From contig JBJEKJ010000091.1 of assembly GCA_051878575.1 (NCBI GenBank), positions 14,811 through 78,810 on the forward strand: a DNA stretch of 64,000 bases. The letters are read 5' to 3'. Positions 16,860 to 26,877 of the stretch are shown here, one piece after another. Below the pieces are notes generated by a model. The model worked only from the letters and a program-made list of their open reading frames with translations, was not told where the DNA came from and made no database searches. The position numbers were made by a program, and so were the translations under genes. Source of the DNA: CALZFJ01 sp051878575 (GTDB lineage: Bacteria > Bacteroidota > Bacteroidia > Bacteroidales > Muribaculaceae). Position 1 is the first letter of the stretch, and every line of letters starts with the position of its first letter.

Positions 16860-19508
16860 TTATTCGTCGCAATGGGCTATGTGATAGTAGAGCACCCCGC
16901 GATAGTCGGCGAAATAGTTGCTGTCGCAGAATCCCACCCGCGAGGGCTTGAGGCTGCGCACCTCCACGCTGCCCATCTCCTTGCCGTCGACAAAAAGGTG
17001 CAGCACGGCGCCACATCGCACGGCGCGCAGGTTGTAGGATTCGCGCAACTGCTCTCCGACACCTATCTTGTAGATATGCGGGGCGGTGTCGGTGGGACGG
17101 CAGTTGATGAAGCGCAGTCCCTCGGCGCGCACCGGCTCAAATTGCATCACATTATATTTCGGGTTGTCGGCCACCGAAGTCTTTCCACCCTCTATCGGGT
17201 GCCATCGGCCCTCCGACAGATACTCGGCGTGGAATTTACCCGGCATATCGTCCACAAACTCGCCCGCGGGGCTCACGTCGTGACGGCTCATGTACACCTT
17301 GTCAATCCATGTGGCCGACGTGAAGCGGTAGCACTTCTCCACCATGTCGGTATATTTCAGGTCGGGATACACGATGCTCATATCGGCAAGTCCATACTCC
17401 TTGCGGCTCGTCACCTTGCCACGCGACACCACAGCGACAATGATTTTGCCCTCGGAGCCATCTATGGTGGCTCTCACATAGTTCTGTGCGTCGATATATG
17501 CAAGATAGCATCCCGCCTTGCGGCCGCGGTCGAGCCCATAGAGCTGAAAACTCATCTCATAGTCGGTGAGCGGCTCGCCAAGCAGCATCTCCGAGCCCGC
17601 CTCGATGCGGAAAGCCCTGTCGTCGAATCCCACGGTGTAGATGGAGCCCTCGAAGCGGGCATCGCCGCTATTGTCGAACAGTCCGCCCACAGCCTTCGCC
17701 TGCGGCAGCACACCGCGGAACTCGCTGCGGCACGGCGCCGGGATATCGTCGATAAGCACCTTCATGTCGGCGCCATATCGCTCCACGCGAAGGCAGTGAT
17801 ACACGCCCGTGGCGAAATCGGCAGGAAGGTCGTAGCGCTCGGTAGTGGTCACTCCATTGAGCGTGACACCCACATACCACGCACGCCTTGCGGCATCCAA
17901 GCCCACACGCGCATAATTCATGTCGTCGACCCACCATGCTATCACGCCGGCATCGCCCGAGGTGCGCACATTGCTCTCCACAAGGTAGGCCTCAGCCGGA
18001 ATCGCATCGGTGAACGCCCCTGTGGCGCCACACTCCTCTGAGATGGCGAAAGTGGGCTTCGCCGGAAGCGGATGAAAGCCGGGAGTCGAAGGACCGGTGA
18101 TTCCGTCGACCCACAGTCGGCGGTCGAAGAACTGCACGCGGTCGACATACTGGTCGCGGCCTCCCGAGCCACGGTTGGCCATATACACGAGCCACCACTC
18201 GAAGCCATTCACTCCGCGCACGATGTTGGGCTGCCCGGGAGTGAGCAGAATCTCGTCGGCCACCGACGTGCCGATGTCGAAAAGCGACACATCGAAATAG
18301 CACGAGCGCTTCCCTTTGGAGGTGTGCACCGTCAGCACGTTATCGCCGGCAAGCAGGGCCTTGCGCTGCTCCTTGTCAAGATTCACCATGCAATAGTCCG
18401 AACCCTTCTTGTCGTAGATCACCATGCCGTTGAGCTCGATGCGAGTGTCACCGTCGTGAGTCACTCTCAGAGCCAAGTTCCCCACTCCAGCGCCTGCCGT
18501 GAACCTCTTGCGAAGCCACAGCTCAGGTGTGTTCCACCGCGTGCCGAGAGCACGCACCGTGGAGCCCTCTATCTCACGCGAGGCAAAACCGCCCTTGCCG
18601 CGGTTCCATAGGCCGTCGTCGAACGCCGCCGATATCCAGTCGCCTTGCGGGGCCACTGTGGTGTAGGCGAAATCGGGCTCATAGCCTCTTTCGGCCGAAT
18701 ATCTCAACAGGTCGGTGTATCGGTCGTCAATATCAGTCCGGTTGCTGCCCACCACGGGATAGCTGTACTTGTTGCCGGGATTGAAGCCCATAGGCGAGTC
18801 GGCCTGCGCCACTCCGAGCTGATAATTTCCCCATTGGTGGCTTGTGTGGTTGGCATTGTACATCATGTAGTATTGCCCGCGGTATTTCATCACCCATGGG
18901 CCCTCGGCCACACGGTTGTCCATCGTCTCCCATGTGCCCGGCTGCGATGAGAACATGCACACCGGGTCGCCGTCGAACTCGGCGGGCGACTTCATCTTGC
19001 GACACCATATCGTATTGCCGTCGGTGAAGCGCACCATGTACATGTACAAGTCGCCATTGTCGTCGCGAAACACCTTAGGGTCTATTCGGTTGTCCATCCA
19101 TGTCGACTTCTCCGGCTCCACGTATGGGCCCAGCACATTCTTGCTCACGGCATGCGCCACATGCACCGCATGACGGTCCTCGCCCCAATGGTTCACCGAC
19201 CAGTAAAGATGGAACTCGCCATTGAGATACACCATGTCGTTGGCATGAATCTGATTGTTGCCGGCACCGGTCCCACGAGTCCAATCGTTGTCCATGTCGA
19301 GTACGTGCACGCGCTTGTCCCAATGCACGAGGTCATCCGACACGTAGAAGTCGCCAAACGTCCGCACGCCACCGAGATAGTATTTCCCATTGTAGCGCAG
19401 CACGCCGGCATCGGCCACATTGGCAATCACCGGATTCGGCACATTCCGGGCCGCGACATTCATCGCCGCGGCACCGATTATGAGCGAAAATAGCAAGAAT
19501 CGGCCCAT
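16860..19508 (-). CDS. Multidomain GH43 protein with internal binding-domain insert and C-terminal LamG-like domains
   Basis: An 882-residue secreted glycosidase (signal 1-20). GH43 residues are visible: Asp33 (VADAGVL), Asp143 (NRIDPKVF) and Glu202 (AEGPWVM). The propeller seems interrupted at about 258-414 by a galactose-binding-like domain of the kind attached to beta-galactosidases (WISAAFDDGLWNRGKGGFAS, ELWLRKRF, LRVTHDGDTRIELNG), and resumes at ILLTPGQPNIVRG with the final blade. Residues from about 495 to the end look like two concanavalin/LamG-type sandwiches (YLVESNVRTSGDAGVIAWWV, GCYLAYIDAQNYVRATIDG). Its ATG overlaps the galM stop by one base (TAATG), so translation is probably coupled. 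The substrate is not determined. Confidence 0.88.
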   Translation of the reverse strand: MGRFLLFSLIIGAAAMNVAARNVPNPVIANVADAGVLRYNGKYYLGGVRTFGDFYVSDDLVHWDKRVHVLDMDNDWTRGTGAGNNQIHANDMVYLNGEFHLYWSVNHWGEDRHAVHVAHAVSKNVLGPYVEPEKSTWMDNRIDPKVFRDDNGDLYMYMVRFTDGNTIWCRKMKSPAEFDGDPVCMFSSQPGTWETMDNRVAEGPWVMKYRGQYYMMYNANHTSHQWGNYQLGVAQADSPMGFNPGNKYSYPVVGSNRTDIDDRYTDLLRYSAERGYEPDFAYTTVAPQGDWISAAFDDGLWNRGKGGFASREIEGSTVRALGTRWNTPELWLRKRFTAGAGVGNLALRVTHDGDTRIELNGMVIYDKKGSDYCMVNLDKEQRKALLAGDNVLTVHTSKGKRSCYFDVSLFDIGTSVADEILLTPGQPNIVRGVNGFEWWLVYMANRGSGGRDQYVDRVQFFDRRLWVDGITGPSTPGFHPLPAKPTFAISEECGATGAFTDAIPAEAYLVESNVRTSGDAGVIAWWVDDMNYARVGLDAARRAWYVGVTLNGVTTTERYDLPADFATGVYHCLRVERYGADMKVLIDDIPAPCRSEFRGVLPQAKAVGGLFDNSGDARFEGSIYTVGFDDRAFRIEAGSEMLLGEPLTDYEMSFQLYGLDRGRKAGCYLAYIDAQNYVRATIDGSEGKIIVAVVSRGKVTSRKEYGLADMSIVYPDLKYTDMVEKCYRFTSATWIDKVYMSRHDVSPAGEFVDDMPGKFHAEYLSEGRWHPIEGGKTSVADNPKYNVMQFEPVRAEGLRFINCRPTDTAPHIYKIGVGEQLRESYNLRAVRCGAVLHLFVDGKEMGSVEVRSLKPSRVGFCDSNYFADYRGVLYYHIAHCDE

Positions 19509-20644
19509 TATTTCCTTACAGAGAATTTATATATACACACTTGGTTGTACTCCTCGCCCGGATTAAGCCTTACCGACGGGAACGACGGTTGGTTAGGACC
19601 ATCGGGGAACTTCTGTGTCTCCAAAGCGAGAGCCTCACGATACTTGAAAGTCACGCCATTCTTTCCCACGCCGTTGCCATCGAAGAAATTGCCGCCATAG
19701 AATTGGATTCCCGGCTGATTGGTGAGCACCTCGAGCACCCTGCCGGTGGTAGGCTCATAGACGGTGGCCGCGAGCTCCACGCCATCCTCTGTAGTGCGGT
19801 TCAGCACCCAATTATGGTCGTAGCCGTTGCCATTCTTCAATTGAGGATGCTCATCATTCACGCGGTCGCCGATGGCAGTGGCCTTGCGGAAGTCGAATGC
19901 CGTGCCCTCCACAGGCATCAGCTCGCCGGTAGGAATCAGCACGCTGTCGACCGGAGTGATATAGTCGGCATTGATTGTGAGCAGATGATCGTTGATAGTG
20001 CCCGCACCCTCGCCCTTGAGGTTGAAGAATCCATGATGCGACAGATTGACCACCGTAGGCTTGTCGGTGATGGCATTATAAGTGATTTTGAAGGCATTGT
20101 CGTCGGTGAGCTGATAGGTCATGGCGACTTTGAGATTTCCGGGATATCCCTCGGCCCCGTCGGGCGAGAGATACGACAGCCGAATCATGTCGACGCCCAC
20201 AGTGTCGACGTCCCACACCACTTGGTCGAGACCCTTAAGGCCGCCATGAAGGCTCTGCCCGTTGTTGTTGATCGGCACGTTATAGGTAATACTGTCGATG
20301 GTGAACTGACCTTTGGCGATGCGATTGGCATAACGGCCCACCACACAGCCTATGAAGCGCTCGCCCTGATAGTCGATATATTCTTTCAGCGTGTTGTGAC
20401 CGAGCACCACGTCGCCGAGCCGGCCATCCTTGTCGGGCACCCAAAGCGACACCACATGGCCGCCGTAATTCGTCACTTGCAGCGTCATGCCGCTTTTCGA
20501 CTCAATCGTGTAGAGCGCCACAGCCTTATTGTCGATTGTGGCATCAAAATTCTTGGAATCCACAAGATTCAACTCACTTTTGTTGCCGCAGGAGCAAAGA
20601 GCCGCAACGGCCACAGTCACAAAACCATAAAAAAGTCTTTTCAT
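19508..20644 (-). CDS. galM: Aldose 1-epimerase (mutarotase) lipoprotein
   Basis: A 378-residue enzyme interconverting alpha and beta anomers of galactose or related aldoses. The N-terminus carries a lipobox (ALCSC, Cys19), so this form is exported and anchored rather than cytoplasmic. Family motifs: VTNYGGHVVSLWVPDKDG, FIGCVVGRYANRIAKGQF, GQSLHGGLKGLD (His), NLSHHGFFNLKG (His) and RLNPGEEYNQVCIYKF (catalytic Glu). It lies between the regulator and the GH43 genes and probably supplies the right anomer of released sugar. The regulator ends 35 bases upstream and its stop overlaps the next start. Confidence 0.92.
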   Translation of the reverse strand: MKRLFYGFVTVAVAALCSCGNKSELNLVDSKNFDATIDNKAVALYTIESKSGMTLQVTNYGGHVVSLWVPDKDGRLGDVVLGHNTLKEYIDYQGERFIGCVVGRYANRIAKGQFTIDSITYNVPINNNGQSLHGGLKGLDQVVWDVDTVGVDMIRLSYLSPDGAEGYPGNLKVAMTYQLTDDNAFKITYNAITDKPTVVNLSHHGFFNLKGEGAGTINDHLLTINADYITPVDSVLIPTGELMPVEGTAFDFRKATAIGDRVNDEHPQLKNGNGYDHNWVLNRTTEDGVELAATVYEPTTGRVLEVLTNQPGIQFYGGNFFDGNGVGKNGVTFKYREALALETQKFPDGPNQPSFPSVRLNPGEEYNQVCIYKFSVRK

Positions 20645-20679
20645 CGCAAAACAGTTTTTTTATTTGTTATAGTATTAAT

Positions 20680-23600
20680 TCATTTCACCGGTGCCGCATC
20701 GGGGGTGGTGTCGTCATTCTCCTTGCCAAGCCACTCAGTGGGCGACACGCCAAATTCCTTCTTGAACGCCTTTGAGAAATAGTTGGGCTCGGAGAAGCCG
20801 GTGCGATAGCTCGTTTCCGACACGTTGAAGCCCTCCCGGAGAAGCTGGCAGGCCTTGGCGAGCCGCTTCTTGCGCACATAGTCGCCGGTGGAGATGTTGA
20901 GAAGGCTCTTCATCTTCACATGGAGCAGGCTGCGGCTTATTCCCAAGTAATTCGTTATGTCGGCAACCGAGAATTGCTCATTTTCCATATTCCGGTCGAT
21001 AAGCTCATTGATTCGGTTGATAAACTCCTTGTCGAAGTCGGTGAGCTGCGGCGTCTCCTCGATTTTTGTGGTGTCGGCAGCGTCCACCATCCTCTCGCGC
21101 AGCTTGGTGCGCTCCTTCAGTATGTTGCTCACCTGCAACTCCAGGATTTGCGGGTCGAAAGGCTTCTGCACGTAGGCCTCGGCTCCGCTCGCATAGCCCT
21201 CCACAATGTCTTTGGCGTCGTTTTTGGCGGTGAGCAGTATCACCGGGATGTGCGAGGTGTCGATCGACTGCTTCAAGAGCCGGCACAGCTCTATTCCGTC
21301 CATCTCGGGCATCATGATGTCGGAAATCACCAAGTCAACGGGATTCTTGCGGGCGCACTCAAGGGCAGCCCTGCCATTCTCGGCGGTGAATATGTTGTAG
21401 TCGGGTGAGAAAATCCCCGAGAGGAACTCAAGCAGCTCGGTGTTGTCCTCCACGAGCAGCACCGATGATTTCGACTTTATATCGTCGGGCGATACCCCGT
21501 TGGCGGCTTTGGCCTTCACCAAGCGCGGTATGGAGAACTCATATTGCTTCAGTTGCACCACCGTCTTGTCCTGACTGATGCGGAGCGACGGGTCGAAGGC
21601 ATTCTCGTCGACATTCAGGTCGACGATGAACTTGCTGCCCTTGCCGACCTCCGACTCCACCATCACCCGGCCCTTGTGAATCTCGGCGAGCTTCTTGACA
21701 AGCGAGAGCCCCAATCCCCATCCCTTGTGGTTCTTGGTGTGTCCGCGTTTGGTCTGGTAATATGGCTGGAATATATTGCGCAACTCCTCGCGGACGATGC
21801 CTATTCCCGAGTCCTTTATCTCAAGGTGCAGATAAGTGGCTCCCTCGTTCTCGCTTACAATAGAAGCCGCCACAGTCACCTTGCCGCCATTCGACGTGAA
21901 CTTGAGCGCATTGGAGAGCAGGTTGTTCATTATACGCTCCACATAGGATGGCGAGAACCACACCTCCTCGCCATTGTTCTCGCTGTAGACGCTGAGGTCG
22001 ATGTTTTTCTCCACGGCGCTGCTGTTGAACAGATGCGTGAGGCTCTCCACAAACTCCATGGGGTTGCCATGTTGAAGATAGAACTTGAACGACCCTGTCT
22101 CCACCTTATTGAACGTCACAAGCTCGTCGACGAGCTCAAGAATCTTCTCCGAGTTCTTTATCGCCGTGTCGAGCATTCCCGCATCCTCGGCGCTAAGTTC
22201 TTCGCGGTGGCGGTCGATGCGCTTCAATGGCGATATGACGAGCGAGAGCGGCGTCTTCAGCTCATGCGACACCGAGGTGAAGAAGTCGAGCTTTATCTTG
22301 TTCACCTCCTCGATTTTATCCTTCTCCATGTTGGCAAGGCGCACCTCATTCTTCTCCTTCAGGCGGGTGTTGGAGATGCGCAGGGCATAGAATATGATCA
22401 GCGCCAACAATGCCACATAGAGCATATAGGCGTAGATGGTCTCATAGAAAGGCGGCCTAATCACTATCTCAAGCGCCTTCACCGGAGCGTTCTCCCAACC
22501 CACGTTCAGCGAGTTGGCGCGCACCTGAAGCGTATATGTGCCGGCAGGGAGGTTGGAGCCCACGAACTTCCGCTCCTGCGTCGACTCGCTCCAGTTGGAG
22601 TTATATCCGAGCAGGCGCGTCTGATAGTAGAGCGAATTGGAGTTGCCAAGCGACACTGCGGCATACTCGATGCTGAACGAGCGCGCCTGGTCGTTGCTCA
22701 GGGTGATTCTGCCCATCTTGTCGAGCTCGTCGGTCAGCGGCGAGTCCTCAGTGGCTGCCGTCTGCACCTTGTCGTTGACCACAAGGCTCTTTAGGCGCAC
22801 CGTGAGCGGCTTGTGGCTACTCTTCATCTCGGCAGGGTCGAACGACACAAGGCCATTGATTGTGCCCATATACATGCGTCCGTCGGAGGCAAGCAGCGCC
22901 GATGAATAGTTGAACTGGTTGGTGGGCAGCCCGTCGTCCACGGTATATCTGACCACCATAGTGCGCGACTTGTTGATACAATACAGTCCCGACGAGGTGG
23001 TCACCCACAGATTGCGCTCTCCATCCTCGATGATGCTGCCAATGGTGCTTCTCGACAGCGTGGCATCGAGGCTGAAGCCACAGACGCGCATCCCCGACGG
23101 CTCGATGTAGACGAGGCCGTGAGTATTGGTTCCCACCCACATTTTCCCGGTGCGGTCTTGATAAATCGCCGTTATATAGCGATCTTGAAGCACGTCGGAT
23201 GAGAAACCTACAATCTCGCCGGTGCGCGCGTCGATGCGGAACAGGCCGTAGCTTTTCATTCCCACCCACACATTGTCGTCGCTGTCGATGCACAGGCAGT
23301 AGGCGAAGAAATGCTGCAAAATGTCGTGGCTCACCGTGTGGAAGCTGCCGGTAGCCTCATCGAAATAGCAAAGTCCCTGCGTGGTAGCCGCCCACACCCG
23401 GCCGTTGCGCTGTTGGCGTATGTCGAAGATGGCATCGGAGATAATCGGATGATTGGTGCCTGCCATGTAGTGTATGCACTGCTTGGTGACGGTGTTGTAC
23501 TTGAACATTCCGTTGCGGAAAGTGCCCACCCACAGGTTGGGCGAGTTGCGCTCCTTCAGCAGCGAGTGCACGTTGATTCCGGCAGCCGGAATCCCGTTCC

Positions 23601-24747
23601 ACCTCTCGACGGTTCCGGTGGCGGTATTATACACGTTGATACCTCCATCCTCAGTGGCAATGAGCAAATTCCCGTCGGTGATGTCGATCATCTGTCGCAC
23701 AGCCTTTCCGCTCACGTTGCGGCTGCCATATCCCGGCTGAATCCACCTGAACATCTCATTCTTATGCAGGAGGTAGTTGACTCCGCCAAAGTACGTACCA
23801 ATCCACATATTATTGTCGGCGTCGCACAGAATTGAGTATATCGCATTGTCGTTAAGGTTGGTCTTGTCGATATAGTTCTGGCGCAAGATGTCGATTGTGC
23901 CGTCGGGATTGATCACCGACACTCCACCCTCGGTGCCGAGCCATATCCTATGGTTCTTGTCCTCGGTGATCACGCGCACCGTGCCGTCGGCTATCAGCGG
24001 CACGTCATACACCGTTTTCTCGCCGGTGGTAAGATTAAGGCTCATAACGCCTTTCCCGTCGCGCCCCACCCAAAGAAGGCCCTTTGAGTCGAAAATCATG
24101 GGCACGATGCCGTCGAATCCGGTCAGGAAGTCGGTAAACAGCTCGGGGCTTATCTGCGCGACGGTGGTGAACGATGAGTCGTAGTAGAAAATCGACTTGT
24201 TGGTCGATACGAACAGCCTGTTCTGGTTGTCGACGGCTATCGAGATGATAAACTCTGAGTCGCCACGCTTTATTTGCGTGAAAGTGTCGTGCTGCTCGTC
24301 GTAGACGTAAAGCTCCACGCCGGCGCACACTATCTTGCCGTCGCGCATCTCGCAAATCGACGACATGAGCTTCGCCGAGAAGCAATAGCGCTTGAAGTCG
24401 TCGGTCTCAGGGCGATAGCGGCACACTCCACCCTCGGTAGCCACCCAGATGCGTTGCTTAGAGTCCTGGAAAATCACGTTCACCGTGCTGTTGCTCAGCG
24501 ATGTGGAGTCGTCCTCATTGCTGAAGTAGGTTTTCATCTCATATCCGTCGTAGCGAGCCAGCCCGTTGCGGGTGCCAATCCACAGGCGTCCGTAATTATC
24601 TTGCTTTATGGCGTTGATTTGCTGGTGAGGCAGCCCCTCGACGCTTGTCAGGTGCGAGAATCGGTAGTTTGTCGACGCATTAGCCGACAATCCGCACATA
24701 ATCTGCGCCAACGTCATTATTATGCCTATTATCACTGCCTTTTTCAT
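20680..24747 (-). CDS. Hybrid two-component system regulator (HTCS)
   Basis: A 1355-residue one-protein signalling system that senses a glycan breakdown product in the periplasm and activates locus transcription. Signal sequence 1-24; periplasmic two-propeller sensor with Reg_prop repeats (GRLWIGTRNGLARYDG, NMWIGTYFGGVNYL) and a Y_Y_Y domain to about 785; a membrane helix (YAYMLYVALLALIIFYAL); histidine kinase with FTSVSHELKTPLSLVISP, N-box MNNLLSNALKFTS and G-box GWGLGLSLVKKL; receiver with LLVEDN, LVISDIMMPEMDG and LLTAKND; and C-terminal AraC-type DNA-binding domain (SRSLLHVKMKSLL, GFSEPNYFSKAFKKEFG). All key phosphotransfer residues are present. It sits inside the locus it most likely controls. 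Confidence 0.95.
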   Translation of the reverse strand: MKKAVIIGIIMTLAQIMCGLSANASTNYRFSHLTSVEGLPHQQINAIKQDNYGRLWIGTRNGLARYDGYEMKTYFSNEDDSTSLSNSTVNVIFQDSKQRIWVATEGGVCRYRPETDDFKRYCFSAKLMSSICEMRDGKIVCAGVELYVYDEQHDTFTQIKRGDSEFIISIAVDNQNRLFVSTNKSIFYYDSSFTTVAQISPELFTDFLTGFDGIVPMIFDSKGLLWVGRDGKGVMSLNLTTGEKTVYDVPLIADGTVRVITEDKNHRIWLGTEGGVSVINPDGTIDILRQNYIDKTNLNDNAIYSILCDADNNMWIGTYFGGVNYLLHKNEMFRWIQPGYGSRNVSGKAVRQMIDITDGNLLIATEDGGINVYNTATGTVERWNGIPAAGINVHSLLKERNSPNLWVGTFRNGMFKYNTVTKQCIHYMAGTNHPIISDAIFDIRQQRNGRVWAATTQGLCYFDEATGSFHTVSHDILQHFFAYCLCIDSDDNVWVGMKSYGLFRIDARTGEIVGFSSDVLQDRYITAIYQDRTGKMWVGTNTHGLVYIEPSGMRVCGFSLDATLSRSTIGSIIEDGERNLWVTTSSGLYCINKSRTMVVRYTVDDGLPTNQFNYSSALLASDGRMYMGTINGLVSFDPAEMKSSHKPLTVRLKSLVVNDKVQTAATEDSPLTDELDKMGRITLSNDQARSFSIEYAAVSLGNSNSLYYQTRLLGYNSNWSESTQERKFVGSNLPAGTYTLQVRANSLNVGWENAPVKALEIVIRPPFYETIYAYMLYVALLALIIFYALRISNTRLKEKNEVRLANMEKDKIEEVNKIKLDFFTSVSHELKTPLSLVISPLKRIDRHREELSAEDAGMLDTAIKNSEKILELVDELVTFNKVETGSFKFYLQHGNPMEFVESLTHLFNSSAVEKNIDLSVYSENNGEEVWFSPSYVERIMNNLLSNALKFTSNGGKVTVAASIVSENEGATYLHLEIKDSGIGIVREELRNIFQPYYQTKRGHTKNHKGWGLGLSLVKKLAEIHKGRVMVESEVGKGSKFIVDLNVDENAFDPSLRISQDKTVVQLKQYEFSIPRLVKAKAANGVSPDDIKSKSSVLLVEDNTELLEFLSGIFSPDYNIFTAENGRAALECARKNPVDLVISDIMMPEMDGIELCRLLKQSIDTSHIPVILLTAKNDAKDIVEGYASGAEAYVQKPFDPQILELQVSNILKERTKLRERMVDAADTTKIEETPQLTDFDKEFINRINELIDRNMENEQFSVADITNYLGISRSLLHVKMKSLLNISTGDYVRKKRLAKACQLLREGFNVSETSYRTGFSEPNYFSKAFKKEFGVSPTEWLGKENDDTTPDAAPVK

Positions 24748-24767
24748 ATAATTCGTTGTAAATCCAG

Positions 24768-24775
24768 CAAAAATA
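24768..24775 (-). promoter_or_regulatory. -7 element (TATTTTTG) for the HTCS gene
   Basis: Minus-strand TAnnTTTG match 21 bases before the regulator ATG. No well-spaced -33 TTG. It would let the regulator be made independently of the upstream locus genes. Confidence 0.4.
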
Positions 24776-24797
24776 CAAATAATCCAATCAAATTCGG

Positions 24798-26798
24798 CTA
24801 TCGCAGCATCACTTTTCGCGTCACTATGCTGCCATCGGCAAGTCGCACGCTGAGCACGCCTCCCACGCTGCCGCAGGCGTCAAGCTCGCAATACACGCCC
24901 CCGCCTGTGGCACGCGCACGCAGCACGCCGTCGAAAGTGTGGAATGAGGCCTCGGCGATATCGTCGCCGGCGGTCACGGCTATCACGCCGTTGCCGGGAG
25001 TAGCGACACGCAGCGTGCGGACATCGGCGTCGGCATCGTCCACGCCTCCGGTAGAGGGCATGAGCACGAATCCCATCCACGCCCATGAGTTGGGCTTGTT
25101 GGTAGTGGTCTCGGTGTCGACGATGGTCTCATATTCGATAGCTGCGTCGCGGCGGTTGCGCACCGACACGTCGGCACGCATAAGCGAGCCTACGGGAGCC
25201 TTCTCCACACCGAGGACGCTCCACGGGATTGCAGCCTCAAGCTCATAGTATAGCGAGGCTACCGATAGCTTATATATCACTTCTCCGGCCACCGAGGCAT
25301 CGCTCGCCTTCCATTTTCCGGCATCGTAGCCCTCCACGTCCTCGCCGTGCTTCATCTGCACCGACCCGTCGAGATTGAAGAAGAATTGGTACATCCCGTC
25401 GCGCGGATACACGTCGCAGGCATTCTTCATGTCGATATACAGGAACACACCGTCGTTGTCGGCCTTGTCGGTGAATATGTCACGGTCCACGCAGCGCGCC
25501 GTGAAGTAGAGATAATTATCGTCGTAGAGGAAGTCGAAAGTGCGCTTAGTGTTGTTCTGATGTCCCATGATAATCTGTTGAGCCTTGGGATAGCTCCACG
25601 TCTCGCCCGAGATAGAGCCGTCGACGGTGGGAGTGCCGAAATTGGCGATTATATTCTTGCGCGGGTATCCCTTGATGATATCGATGCGATTGGCTGAGCC
25701 CACTATGCCTATCGAGCCCACTGCCATCACCACACCGGTGTCGACTACCGCCACCGAGTTCCAGAGGCTGTGATAGGTCGACGCTATTCTGAACGGCTGT
25801 GTCAGTCCCTTGAAATTGCGGGCATGCTCGTCACCCACAAGCACCGACATGTTGAAGTGCTCCATGTCGACGCTTCCCCGTCCATCGTTGCCTTGATAGG
25901 ACGCAACGGTCTCGCCGGAAGGGAGCATGCGCAGATAAGGCGCTCCAGAGGTGTGTATCGCCGCAGGCGCAGTGGCGAAAATCTTGCTGCGCTTGTCGCT
26001 GCCTGCCGGCACAAAGCCACTCTCCCAATTGTCGGTCAACGCCGTGCGGACGGTCGTGGCCATAAATCCGTTGGATCCCGGCCAACCGTTGTCCTCCACA
26101 ATCACTACAATCTCACTCTTGTCTTTAGTCAATATAGGCACAGGCATACCGTCGCGGGTGCCTGCCCGATAGCTCACCTTCACCGGTGCGCTCCATGTGA
26201 TTCCCTTGTCGAAAGAGCGGCACATCGATATGCATTGGTCGTTGTTGGTAGTATATTCGGCCTCGTTGGCGAAGTAGCATTGAAGCTCGCCCGAAGGCAA
26301 TTCGAGAAACGACGGCTCCCAACATCCGTCGCTAAACGTGTGCTTGGCATCGAAAATAAATATCTCACTGCTCCATGTGGCACCATTGTCAGTGCTGCGC
26401 ACGGCCCTGATACCGAAACGCCTATCCTCACTGTAGGGCGAATGCGGACGCGGGTTGTAGCCTACCACTATCGTGCCGTCGGAGAGCTGTATGAGGTCGG
26501 GCACGCACTCTGACACATTGGCGGGATTGCTCACGATTTTAGTAGCCGGCGACCACGAGCTGCCGTTATCGGAGCTGTAGATCACATTGATGCCGGCATT
26601 CTCGCAGACAGCCATCAGGCGGCCGTCTTGCAGCTGAATCACGCGGGCATAGTTGCCAATGCTGAAAATAGTCTTCTGAGTGCTTGAGTCCCAAAAAATG
26701 CGCGAACGGTCGTAGGCATCTTTTCTCGATGCCTGCACGCTGAGCGCCATGGCTCCGCAAAGCAATAAAAGTGAGAGGGTTCCGGTAGAGAATTTCAT
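24798..26798 (-). CDS. Secreted BNR-repeat glycosidase-like protein with CBM9-like and T9SS-like domains (possible GH93)
   Basis: A 666-residue protein with signal peptide (MKFSTGTLSLLLLCGAMALS). Residues about 30-385 form a sialidase-like propeller with three Asp-box motifs (SSDNGSSWS, STDNGATWS, SFDKGITWS) and RVIQLQDGRLMAVCE. Next to two GH43 proteins this fits GH93 exo-arabinanases better than sialidases, but I cannot prove it. Residues about 395-590 resemble CBM9 (TPTVDGSISGETWSYPKA, DNYLYFTARCVDRDIF). The C-terminus (GSIVTRKVMLR) is T9SS-like. I rejected the longer start at 26843 because it lies inside the terminator hairpin of the preceding gene. Confidence 0.8.
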   Translation of the reverse strand: MKFSTGTLSLLLLCGAMALSVQASRKDAYDRSRIFWDSSTQKTIFSIGNYARVIQLQDGRLMAVCENAGINVIYSSDNGSSWSPATKIVSNPANVSECVPDLIQLSDGTIVVGYNPRPHSPYSEDRRFGIRAVRSTDNGATWSSEIFIFDAKHTFSDGCWEPSFLELPSGELQCYFANEAEYTTNNDQCISMCRSFDKGITWSAPVKVSYRAGTRDGMPVPILTKDKSEIVVIVEDNGWPGSNGFMATTVRTALTDNWESGFVPAGSDKRSKIFATAPAAIHTSGAPYLRMLPSGETVASYQGNDGRGSVDMEHFNMSVLVGDEHARNFKGLTQPFRIASTYHSLWNSVAVVDTGVVMAVGSIGIVGSANRIDIIKGYPRKNIIANFGTPTVDGSISGETWSYPKAQQIIMGHQNNTKRTFDFLYDDNYLYFTARCVDRDIFTDKADNDGVFLYIDMKNACDVYPRDGMYQFFFNLDGSVQMKHGEDVEGYDAGKWKASDASVAGEVIYKLSVASLYYELEAAIPWSVLGVEKAPVGSLMRADVSVRNRRDAAIEYETIVDTETTTNKPNSWAWMGFVLMPSTGGVDDADADVRTLRVATPGNGVIAVTAGDDIAEASFHTFDGVLRARATGGGVYCELDACGSVGGVLSVRLADGSIVTRKVMLR

Positions 26799-26819
26799 AA
26801 AACTTAAAATTTGTGGTTG

Positions 26820-26864
26820 AAAAAAGCCGGCTTCCGCAAGCATCCGGGCCCCGGAAGCCGGCTT
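26820..26864 (-). terminator. Rho-independent terminator after the LamG-GDPD gene
   Basis: A 12-bp perfect stem (26824-26835 with 26853-26864) and a 17-base loop, followed on the minus strand by a run of six T residues. It separates the SusC-side unit from the BNR gene and regulator side. Confidence 0.85.
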
Positions 26865-26877
26865 AGGTTATCTAATA

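Noticed and set aside
24798..26798. Sialidase
   Set aside because: Asp boxes alone do not define a sialidase. The locus context and CBM9-like domain fit an arabinan-type GH93 better, so only a possible call is given.
26799..26843. Longer start for the BNR protein
   Set aside because: The extra 15 codons lie in a Rho-independent terminator hairpin, and the shorter form begins with a proper signal peptide.
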